Positions 58,026 through 64,000 of a stretch of DNA of 64,000 nucleotides are shown here, piece after piece. Source of the DNA: Acidobacteriota bacterium (lineage in GTDB: Bacteria; Acidobacteriota; Thermoanaerobaculia; Gp7-AA8); the NCBI GenBank assembly GCA_021325515.1, contig JAJPHC010000057.1, positions 145,179 through 209,178 on the forward strand. Reading direction: 5' to 3'. Numbering within the stretch: position 1 is the first letter of the stretch; each line of letters begins with the position of its first letter. A program made the position numbers and the translations under genes. The notes under the pieces were generated by a model. The model did no database searches and was not told the DNA's origin. It worked only from the letters and a program-made list of their open reading frames with translations.

Positions 58026-58334
58026 GTGAATAAGAAACATCTCATGCTGCTCGTCGCGTCGACCCTCGTGTCGGTTTCCGCGTTCGCGCAGGAAGCGGCG
58101 GCAGGAACCGGCGGCGTCAAGTGGGGCGCCGTCTCAGCAGCGTTCGTTCTCGGTATCGCAGCAGCAGCGGGCGCCATCGGCCAGTCGAGGGCGATCGCCG
58201 CGGCGTGCGAAGGCATCGCGCGCAACCCCGGCGCAGCCGGCGCGATCCGTCTCTCGATGATCATCGGTCTCGCACTCATCGAGTCGCTCGTCATCTACGC
58301 GCTCGTCATCGCGTTCATGATCTCGGGCAAGTAG
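58026..58334 (+). CDS. atpE: ATP synthase F0 subunit c, with N-terminal signal-like extension
   Basis: I start at GTG 58026 because GGAAGGAG lies seven bases upstream, giving 102 residues. The N-terminus (NKKHLMLLVASTLVSVSAFA) is signal-like, ending near AFAQ, which is seen in a minority of c subunits. The hairpin has GIARNPGAAG as the polar loop and the ion-binding Glu86. Gln53, Glu86, Ser87 and Tyr91 match the spacing of the sodium-binding set known from Ilyobacter (Q32, E65, S66, Y70), but the expected Thr is Leu88. The ion used is therefore undecided. Confidence 0.93.
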   Translation: MNKKHLMLLVASTLVSVSAFAQEAAAGTGGVKWGAVSAAFVLGIAAAAGAIGQSRAIAAACEGIARNPGAAGAIRLSMIIGLALIESLVIYALVIAFMISGK

Positions 58335-58362
58335 TAACCAGAGCGCAGCGAATCGAAACCCG

Positions 58363-58396
58363 ACGCCCGGCGGAAACGCCGGGCGTTCTTGTTTTT
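58363..58396 (+). terminator. Rho-independent terminator of the nuo-atp operon
   Basis: ACGCCCGGCG (58363-58372), loop GAAA, CGCCGGGCGT (58377-58386), then TCTTGTTTTT. It lies 28 nt after atpE and shows that the operon ends before any atpF, atpH, atpA, atpG, atpD or atpC. Confidence 0.95.
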
Positions 58397-58465
58397 GGAG
58401 GGCTTCACACGTTGAGAAAAGGACCCTCGGCTTTGGTACAGGGGGAAGCATTGGTCCCAAAAAAC

Positions 58466-58493
58466 AAAAGCCAGCGTCGCAGCGCTGGCTTTT
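58466..58493 (-). terminator. Bidirectional terminator after the exported-protein gene
   Basis: AAAAGCCAGCG (58466-58476) pairs with CGCTGGCTTTT (58483-58493) around TCGCAG. It ends the minus-strand operon that stops at 58518, and its right-hand T-run also lets it work for plus-strand read-through. Confidence 0.88.
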
Positions 58494-58517
58494 CGTTTCG
58501 TGCAGAGAGTGTTGCCG

Positions 58518-59552
58518 CTAGTCGGCGTTGGCGAGTTGGCGCAGCGCATCCACCGCAGCGTCGGCGCTGATCTTGTCGTCGGCGAGCGAGCGCGCCGGCG
58601 ACCAGGTGCCCTGGCTCTGGCTGTACATGACGTACCGCACGCCGCCCTTCGTGGTCGTGTAGAGCACGACCTTGTCGTCGCCGGTCAGGCCCGCAACGCG
58701 CGCGTTCGCGTCCGTGCGGAAGTTCGGAACGCCAATGCTCGTATCCTTCACGCCGATTGGAACGCGGAGGCGTCCGCCTTCGGTCCCGGCGCGCCGGTAA
58801 AGCGTCGGCTTGATCGTGACGTGGTGCATGCTCGTCGTCGGGATGTCGCCGAAGACGATGTCGACGGAATCGTGGGTGCCGGTTTCGGCGATCGTCGGAT
58901 GGCGAAGAATCTCGACGCTGTCGAGCCGCGTCGCGATGTCTTTCGAGTGATCGCTGAACTGCGAGAGGTCGTAGGTCTGGATGTTGTTCAGGATCCCGTT
59001 CTCGATGCTGAACATCGCGTAACGGGCCCATTCGCTGCGGCCGGTGTCTTCCCACCACACTGCGTGCACGGTGAGGCCGGAGGACAGCGAGTGATTACCC
59101 TTTTCGTCGACCTCGTCGAGTTTCCGCGTAACGGCGATCTGGATGTTGTGCGAGTCGTGATAGTTCGCGGCGCCGATCGACGTCGCATCGCTCCACTTGC
59201 CATCGGTGTAGGAGCAGAACTCGAGGTCGCTCGACATACCGTTGTTGACGGCGCGCTGCCAGAAGATGAACAGCGAGTGCGAGGCCGGATCATAGGCCAG
59301 CGCCGGATTCGTGTGAGAGCCGCCGAAGAGCGTCTCGGGGACGTACGTCGTCGTGGTCTTGTCGTCGTCGCGGATCGTGAGGCTCAGAACCTGCGTCGAT
59401 GTTGTCTGAAGATTCAGACCATCCGTGAACACGCTCTCCAGCGTGAACAGCGTGCCTTCGTTGGTCAGCAGGAAGGCGCGGTTCGTTCCATCGGCCGACG
59501 CCAGCAGCGGCGCCGCAACGAGGAACAAGGCGAACAGCAGTCGTTTGATCAT
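58518..59552 (-). CDS. Exported protein of unknown function, third gene of XRE-TPR operon
   Basis: From 59552 the product is 344 residues with signal peptide MIKRLLFALFLVAAPLLASA. The body has alternating strands with repeated H-T-N-P-A-L-A-Y-D and W-Q-R phrases (GGSHTNPALAYDPASHSLFI, GLTVHAVWWEDTGRSEW, VDIVFGDIPTTSMHHVTIKP). This suggests a beta-propeller of the BNR/sialidase-like kind, but I cannot name a family. Its ATG overlaps the TPR gene stop (ATGA), so it is co-translated with two cytoplasmic proteins. A strong terminator follows. Confidence 0.75.
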   Translation of the reverse strand: MIKRLLFALFLVAAPLLASADGTNRAFLLTNEGTLFTLESVFTDGLNLQTTSTQVLSLTIRDDDKTTTTYVPETLFGGSHTNPALAYDPASHSLFIFWQRAVNNGMSSDLEFCSYTDGKWSDATSIGAANYHDSHNIQIAVTRKLDEVDEKGNHSLSSGLTVHAVWWEDTGRSEWARYAMFSIENGILNNIQTYDLSQFSDHSKDIATRLDSVEILRHPTIAETGTHDSVDIVFGDIPTTSMHHVTIKPTLYRRAGTEGGRLRVPIGVKDTSIGVPNFRTDANARVAGLTGDDKVVLYTTTKGGVRYVMYSQSQGTWSPARSLADDKISADAAVDALRQLANAD

Positions 59553-60430
59553 AGTTTCAGGTTCACCATGCTCCGCAGATCGATCGCGAAGAGCAGGCTC
59601 TTGAGATTGCGAAACTCGGGATAAAACCTGGCCAACTGGTCGAAGTGGAAGTTCGCGAGCTCCGTGTCTCCCGACTTGTAGCCCACTTCGCCGAGGAGGT
59701 AATGGCCGTTGCGAATGTGGCGGTCCTCTTCGGCGACTTCGAGAGCGGCTTCTCCGTAGAAGCGCGCGCGCTCGAGATCTTCCTTGTCGAGATAGCCATA
59801 GCAAAGGTCGATGTACGCCTCGGCCTGGAAGACCGGATTCGAAACGTACTTCAGCGATTCGTGAACGAGGTTCAGACCTTCATCGGTGCGGCCATCGAGC
59901 ATGAAGCAGTAGCCAAGGCTCTCCGTCGCGTAGCCGCGGATGAGGCTCACCGTCGCGTTGTCGGCGCTCTCGATTGCTCCCAGTGCTTCCTGGTAGCAGC
60001 TCGTTGCTTTTCCGATCTGCGAGTCCATGACGTAGATGTTGCCGAGGTCGATGAGAACGGCGCGCTTGAACTCGAGATCGCCCGCGTCATCGGCAGCGCG
60101 CAGTGCGAGCTCGCCGTAGAACAGTGCGCGCTTGAAATCGTTCTCGAGCTTGTGCTTGTACTGAAGCGCGTAGGCCGCGAGGCAGACGTGGCGAGGATTG
60201 CGGCGGCGCATGATGACGCGCGGCAGTTCCTGAACTTCCGGACCTGTCCGCTCGAGCGCGATCAACGCGTCGGCCTTGTTGATGGTGATCAGCTCGCGAA
60301 TGTCGTCATCGCTCGCGAGGCTCAGCGCCTCGTCGTAAAGCGCAAGCGCGTCCTCGACCCGGTTCTCACGAACAAGGGCCAGACCTGCCTGGCGCAACTC
60401 TTCGACGCGATTGACCATCGGACTAAGCAT
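59549..60430 (-). CDS. Cytoplasmic tetratricopeptide-repeat protein
   Basis: The 293-residue protein has no signal peptide. It consists of paired helices of TPR type (GLALVRENRVEDALALYDEA, RALFYGELALRAADDAGDLE, AEAYIDLCYGYLDKEDLERA, NGHYLLGEVGYKSGDTELAN). A second ATG at 60418 is possible. The start lies eight bases inside the end of the XRE gene. TPR proteins bind proteins or peptides; here the likely partner is the XRE regulator, as in fused HTH-TPR regulators. Confidence 0.8.
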   Translation of the reverse strand: MLSPMVNRVEELRQAGLALVRENRVEDALALYDEALSLASDDDIRELITINKADALIALERTGPEVQELPRVIMRRRNPRHVCLAAYALQYKHKLENDFKRALFYGELALRAADDAGDLEFKRAVLIDLGNIYVMDSQIGKATSCYQEALGAIESADNATVSLIRGYATESLGYCFMLDGRTDEGLNLVHESLKYVSNPVFQAEAYIDLCYGYLDKEDLERARFYGEAALEVAEEDRHIRNGHYLLGEVGYKSGDTELANFHFDQLARFYPEFRNLKSLLFAIDLRSMVNLKL

Positions 60431-60785
60431 CTTCTTCCCCGCTCTCCGCCCCGTCGTCGTCCCATCCTAACTCCTGGCGGCGCTTGAACTCGATAAAACT
60501 CTCGACTTCTTTCTGCGCCGAGGGGCTGAGGGACTTGAGCTTGTCGATGACCGTTTCCTCGCTTCTCCGATTTTCCTCGAAGAAATCACCAATGCTGAGA
60601 TCGAAGGCCTGCAGGATTTTCAACAGCGTGTCTAGGCCGACCTTGTACTCTCCCTGTTCCATGCGGGAGAGATCGGACTGATGTACGCCGATGCGCTCAG
60701 CGAGCTCCACCTGCGTCAGCTTGCGCTGGCGGCGCAGTTGCCGGATCTTTCTTCCGACGAGTTCGAGCTGTGCTGGCCTGTTCAT
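60423..60785 (-). CDS. XRE-family helix-turn-helix regulator
   Basis: The 120-residue protein has a Cro/C1-type helix-turn-helix (KLTQVELAERIGVHQSDLSR followed by MEQGEYKVGLDTLLKILQAF, about residues 20-62). The C-terminal tail is charged and helical (EETVIDKLKSLSPSAQKEVE, ending DDDGAESGEEDA). It heads the XRE-TPR-exported-protein operon, divergent from the ABC permease. An inverted repeat in the shared promoter region may be its operator. Confidence 0.88.
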   Translation of the reverse strand: MNRPAQLELVGRKIRQLRRQRKLTQVELAERIGVHQSDLSRMEQGEYKVGLDTLLKILQAFDLSIGDFFEENRRSEETVIDKLKSLSPSAQKEVESFIEFKRRQELGWDDDGAESGEEDA

Positions 60786-60795
60786 CTGCGTTTCG

Positions 60796-60825
60796 TTGAC
60801 GTTTTATGCTATTGGACAATATTAT
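60796..60825 (+). promoter_or_regulatory. Promoter of the ABC-2 permease gene, overlapping a candidate XRE operator
   Basis: TTGACG (60796-60801) and TATTAT (60820-60825) are 18 bp apart, with initiation expected near 60832. GGACAATATTATCC (60814-60827) is an imperfect palindrome (12 of 14 symmetric) covering the -10, placed where a divergent XRE repressor could control both directions. Confidence 0.55.
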
Positions 60826-60859
60826 CCCGCAGCGATCAATCTACGGGCTATTCTGACCC

Positions 60860-61639
60860 GTGTCAAGCCGTCCTGGAGCTCCGACCATTTACCGCGATCT
60901 TCATCTTCTCCGAGAATTGATACGGAGAGACTTCAACGCCCGTTTCACAGGGTCGGCCCTCGGCCTCGCCTGGGCGGTCCTCCAGCCGTTGAGCCTGGTC
61001 GTTCTCTACTGGTTCGTCTTCACCTTCATGATTCCGAGACCGGGAGGGGAGGGGAAGGGTTACATCTACTTTCTCATCTCGGGACTGATCCCCTGGCTGG
61101 CGATCAACGAGGGGACCATCCGCTCGACGACATCCATCGTCGAGAATGCGACGATGGTCCGGAAGCTCGCGTTCAAGAGTGAGTTGCTGGTCGCCGTTCC
61201 GAATGCGACGGCGATGATCTTCGAGATGATCGCGCTCGCGATCTTCTTCGTCTTCCTTGCCGTCCGAGGTGGAAATCTGCGGGGGCTCTGGCTGCTGCCG
61301 GTTGTCCTGGCGCTGCAGTTTTCGCTGCAGTTCGGCTTCGGACTGATGCTCGCCGCGACGTACGTCTTCTTTCGCGATCTGACGCAGGTTCTCGGTTTCG
61401 TCCTCTCGATCCTCTTCTATCTCAGCCCGATTCTCTACGAGGCGAAGGGGCGCTTTGCCCCTCTGCTCGCGTGGAATCCGATGACCCCGCTGCTCGGTTT
61501 GTTCCGCAGCGCGATTTTGTCTGCGCCGTTACCTGAGGCCAGCTCGATCGTATTTCTGTTGGTAGTGACCACGGGAGCCCTGGCGGGCGGCCTGACTCTG
61601 TTTCGCCGTGCGCAGCCGAGCCTCGTCGATCTCATCTGA
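60860..61639 (+). CDS. ABC-2-type polysaccharide/lipid export permease
   Basis: Starting at GTG 60860 the product is 259 residues with six helices. The cytoplasmic start HLLRELIRRDFNARFTGSAL and LGLAWAVLQPLSLVVLYWFV match the Wzm/TagG/KpsM family, which exports O-antigen, teichoic acid or capsule with an ATPase partner. YFLISGLIPWLAINEGTI and YLSPILYEAKG are further landmarks. No ATPase gene is adjacent; the next gene is a VCBS protein. The partner must be encoded elsewhere. Confidence 0.85.
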   Translation: MSSRPGAPTIYRDLHLLRELIRRDFNARFTGSALGLAWAVLQPLSLVVLYWFVFTFMIPRPGGEGKGYIYFLISGLIPWLAINEGTIRSTTSIVENATMVRKLAFKSELLVAVPNATAMIFEMIALAIFFVFLAVRGGNLRGLWLLPVVLALQFSLQFGFGLMLAATYVFFRDLTQVLGFVLSILFYLSPILYEAKGRFAPLLAWNPMTPLLGLFRSAILSAPLPEASSIVFLLVVTTGALAGGLTLFRRAQPSLVDLI

Positions 61640-61671
61640 GCTTCACATTCAAAATTTCAGGAGTCTCATTC

Positions 61672-63396
61672 ATGAAATATCTCTCTGCGCTTTTTGTGGC
61701 GTTCGTTGCGGTGCAGGTCGTGGCACAGCAGCCGGCACCATCGGCAACACCGGCAGCAGCAACTGAGATCGATGGCGGAGCGCCGGCGTACCTTCGTCCG
61801 GAGACGGCGGAGCAGCGTGCAGCGCGCGTCGGCCCGGTGGATCCCGGCCTGAATCCCGATCCGAAGCAGGCCTTCTATCGATATGGCAAGCGGTATCACA
61901 TCGAGAAGTACGACAACCGCTGGGTCGTGATGACCGGCGGCGATCCGGGCTGGGCTCGCCCCTATGGCTTCGCCAACATCTACAAGGAGATCTACCAGAA
62001 GAACGACAAGTTCACCTGGTTCTGGTTCGAAGACAAGGACGAGGCTGCGCAGGAAATCGCGAACGCAGCGGCCACCCCGTCGGCAGCGGCGCCGTGGTCC
62101 GATCTGCAGCTCAAGTATTTCAAGTCGGTGCGCGCGGAGTTCTCTCCGCTCACTCCCCAGGACTCGGGCCGTACCGTCAGTTTCGTGGAATCGTCGGAGG
62201 GACTTCCGAAGGAAGGTTCCTGGCGAAACACGCTGGCGATCGCCGACATGAATGGTGACGGGTTCGCCGACATCATCGCTCCGCCGGAGCGCGCCGGGAC
62301 GAACAGTCCCGCGATCTTCCTCGGCGACGGCAAGGGACACTGGAAATTCTGGCAGGGCGTCAAGTGGCCGCACGGATTGAACTACGGAAGCGTTGTCGCC
62401 GCTGACTTTAATAAAGACGGCAAGATGGATCTCGCCTTTGGCGTCCACCTCGACGGCGTGCACGTCTTCCTCGGCGACGGCAAGGGAAACTTCACCGACG
62501 CGAGCGACGGGCTGCCGCGCGACTATCCGACGCGGCGCATCCTCGTCACCGATGTCGATCGCGACGGCTATCCCGACGTCGTCACGATCAGCGAAGGCCC
62601 GACCGCGATTGCGACCTCGGCGACGAACGGCAACTACGCGAAACTGCGTGTCTATCTGAATCGTGACGGCGCGAAGTCGTGGACCGGCATGAACGTGGCG
62701 GAGACGACTCGCCAGTTCGGCGGCGACTGGCTCGCGCTCGGAAACTTCAACGGTGACGCCTATCCGGATTTCGTCGCCGGCAGCGTGTACTACGGAAGCT
62801 CTGACATCCTCTATCTCAGCAACGGCGCGAAGAAGTGGAACTTTGGCGGAGACACCGAGGGTGTCGTCGTCCCCGCGCTGTCGTACTTCTTCGCGAATAC
62901 CACCGGCAAGTTCTCCTCGAAGAAACTCGATGACGCAGTCGTCTCCTATTTCCGCCAGTGGCCCTCTCAGCTCGAGGCAAACATCGTCCCCAAGCCCGCG
63001 GTCGAGAACGTCGTCGGCATTGACCGGATCTCGTTCGCAGGCGGCAAGGCGAAGCGGACGTCCATCATGCGGTGGGACGGCAAGCGGCCTGTCGCAGCCA
63101 TGGGCACCGGCGATTTCGATGGCGACGGAAACATGGACATCGTCTTCCTGCGCTACGATCCCCTCGAGTTCGTGCTGCTCCTCGGCGACGGCAAGGGGGG
63201 ATTCACGCTTGCGAAGACTACGGGCCTCGTACCAGCTTCCAACGCGACGTACGACCTTCAGGTTGCCGACGTGAATGGCGACGGACGGCCGGACATCATC
63301 ATTGGCTATGAGGCTGCGGGGAACACGACTCTCGGCGCGCGCGACGGCTCGATCCATGTGTTTCTGAACACGGGCGTGCAGCCGGCGAAGAAGTAG
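61672..63396 (+). CDS. Exported FG-GAP/VCBS-repeat protein
   Basis: The 574-residue protein has signal peptide MKYLSALFVAFVAVQVVAQQ and CAGGAG eight bases before its ATG. At least six calcium-loop phrases mark an integrin-like beta-propeller: DMNGDGFADIIAPPE, DFNKDGKMDLAFG, DVDRDGYPDVVTISE, NFNGDAYPDFVAG, DFDGDGNMDIVFL and DVNGDGRPDIIIGY. The N-terminal 150 residues have no recognised fold. It is probably exported to the periplasm or surface. It is 32 nt after the ABC permease and may be its co-transcribed companion. A strong terminator follows. Confidence 0.85.
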   Translation: MKYLSALFVAFVAVQVVAQQPAPSATPAAATEIDGGAPAYLRPETAEQRAARVGPVDPGLNPDPKQAFYRYGKRYHIEKYDNRWVVMTGGDPGWARPYGFANIYKEIYQKNDKFTWFWFEDKDEAAQEIANAAATPSAAAPWSDLQLKYFKSVRAEFSPLTPQDSGRTVSFVESSEGLPKEGSWRNTLAIADMNGDGFADIIAPPERAGTNSPAIFLGDGKGHWKFWQGVKWPHGLNYGSVVAADFNKDGKMDLAFGVHLDGVHVFLGDGKGNFTDASDGLPRDYPTRRILVTDVDRDGYPDVVTISEGPTAIATSATNGNYAKLRVYLNRDGAKSWTGMNVAETTRQFGGDWLALGNFNGDAYPDFVAGSVYYGSSDILYLSNGAKKWNFGGDTEGVVVPALSYFFANTTGKFSSKKLDDAVVSYFRQWPSQLEANIVPKPAVENVVGIDRISFAGGKAKRTSIMRWDGKRPVAAMGTGDFDGDGNMDIVFLRYDPLEFVLLLGDGKGGFTLAKTTGLVPASNATYDLQVADVNGDGRPDIIIGYEAAGNTTLGARDGSIHVFLNTGVQPAKK

Positions 63397-63422
63397 TCGA
63401 AACGCGACTCAGCGAAAAACGA

Positions 63423-63452
63423 AGGAGAGGCCGTCGGGCCTCTCCTTTTTTT
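63423..63452 (+). terminator. Rho-independent terminator of the VCBS gene
   Basis: AGGAGAGGCC (63423-63432), loop GTCG, GGCCTCTCCT (63437-63446), then a run of T to 63452, 27 nt after the stop. Confidence 0.95.
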
Positions 63453-63770
63453 GTGGGAGGCGAGTCCCACTGGCATCGAATGCGCTTGGCGTCGCGAGGA
63501 CGCCGGGAATGCAGTTGTCATTGCGCTAACGAAGAGTTTCGGTATAATCGGCGCGATTTTCAGGTTGGAGCGTATGGCGTAACGACATAAAACGCCCTTT
63601 TCGCTCTTGACTTCCTGTTTTTTTGGCCATACTGTTACGGCAATTCAAAACCGATCTCTTCAACTTTGTGAAGTTCTGATTCTGCATCCGGAGGTGATCG
63701 TATCGTCGAGAGAGGGTGAATGCAGACACCGCAACGAACGCAGTTAATCACTGATGTGTAGGAGAAAATA
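63453..63770 (+). promoter_or_regulatory. Promoter and leader region of the last gene
   Basis: No gene is seen in this stretch. TTGACT (63607-63612) and TACTGT (63630-63635) are 17 bp apart, giving a leader of about 130 nt before 63771. A second candidate is TTGCGC (63521-63526) with TATAAT (63543-63548) at 16 bp. The leader contains GGAGGTG and short valine-initiated frames that end before the gene, none well enough supported to call. Confidence 0.5.
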
Positions 63771-64000
63771 ATGAAAAAACTTTTCGTATGGGCCATGGTG
63801 GCCACCCTCCTGATGGCGGGTTCGGCGTTCGCGGTTGGCGCCCGTGTGGCGTCGAACGCGACCGCTGGCGCGGCGTTCTTCACGGGCGCTGGGCCGACGA
63901 CGACGAATAACGACGACAGCTGCGATATCAGCACTGCGCCGGCGGCAACGCTGCTTCTGCCGTATTTCGAAGTCGACTTCAACTCGCCGCAGACGACCGC
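63771..64000 (+). CDS. Exported protein, N-terminal part only (cut by window edge)
   Basis: Seventy-six residues are visible: signal peptide MKKLFVWAMVATLLMAGSAF, then GARVASNATAGAAFFTGAGP and DDSCDISTAPAATLLLPYFE. AGGAG lies six bases before the ATG. I do not recognise the family from this fragment. The signal and the strong promoter with a long leader suggest a well-expressed secreted or outer-membrane protein. Confidence 0.75.
   Translation, partial: MKKLFVWAMVATLLMAGSAFAVGARVASNATAGAAFFTGAGPTTTNNDDSCDISTAPAATLLLPYFEVDFNSPQTT

Noticed and set aside
58026..58334. Firm sodium specificity of ATP synthase
   Set aside because: The Q/ES/Y pattern is suggestive, but one ligand (Thr) is Leu, so only a question is raised.
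63693..63749. Possible leader peptide in the 5' region of the last gene
   Set aside because: Short valine-initiated frames exist after GGAG-like sites, but spacing is too tight and nothing about the peptide is distinctive.

Overview
The window is a high-GC, gene-dense bacterial chromosome segment. Several markers point to Acidobacteriota, perhaps a Thermoanaerobaculia-like lineage: a VWFA-related acidobacterial-type exported protein, a carboxypeptidase-regulatory-like TonB receptor start, many large exported beta-propeller, DUF11 and VCBS proteins, an IPTL-type sorting tail, and palindromic intergenic repeats. The assignment rests on family recognition alone; I see no rRNA, tRNA, CRISPR array, prophage or insertion sequence.

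Layout. Positions 1-7466 hold the start of a TonB-dependent receptor (minus), ettA, a membrane-bound SpoIIE/RsbU phosphatase, and an overlapping MFS transporter/PlsC acyltransferase pair. Positions 7477-8040 are an array of about 109-bp palindromic repeats. Positions 8046-17669 carry exported proteins (VWFA, beta-propeller, a 1,902-residue NHL/FN3 protein) and a FAD amine oxidase. The groES-groEL operon (17892-19862) has a textbook CIRCE operator, promoter and terminator. Positions 20077-25234 hold an exported beta-helix protein, a TPR protein coupled to a nucleotidyltransferase, and a B12-radical SAM enzyme.

Positions 25282-31333 form a TetR-TolC-adaptor-RND permease efflux operon with ATGA overlaps at two of its three junctions. 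Then come a DUF11/IPTL surface protein overlapping corA, alanine dehydrogenase, a three-gene exported protease cluster (36058-39579), a divergent membrane pyrophosphatase and a tandem pair of OmpA/glycine-zipper lipoproteins (39710-43725).

The centrepiece is 43826-58334: a MidA-type methyltransferase, then nuoABCDHIJKLMN running without a strand break into atpZ-atpI-atpB-atpE. The complex I set here lacks nuoE, nuoF and nuoG. NuoB and NuoC each end in a near-identical extra four-cysteine Fe-S domain on a flexible linker. The NuoB linker contains two copies of a perfect DNA palindrome translated in frame, and two further hairpin repeats sit in the nuoC-nuoD and nuoD-nuoH gaps. The unit ends in a strong terminator after atpE, so the rest of the ATP synthase must be elsewhere. 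I regard this locus as the most likely novelty in the window.

The tail (58518-64000) has an overlapping XRE-regulator/TPR/exported-protein operon on the minus strand, a divergent orphan ABC-2 export permease, a VCBS-repeat exported protein, and the start of another exported protein.
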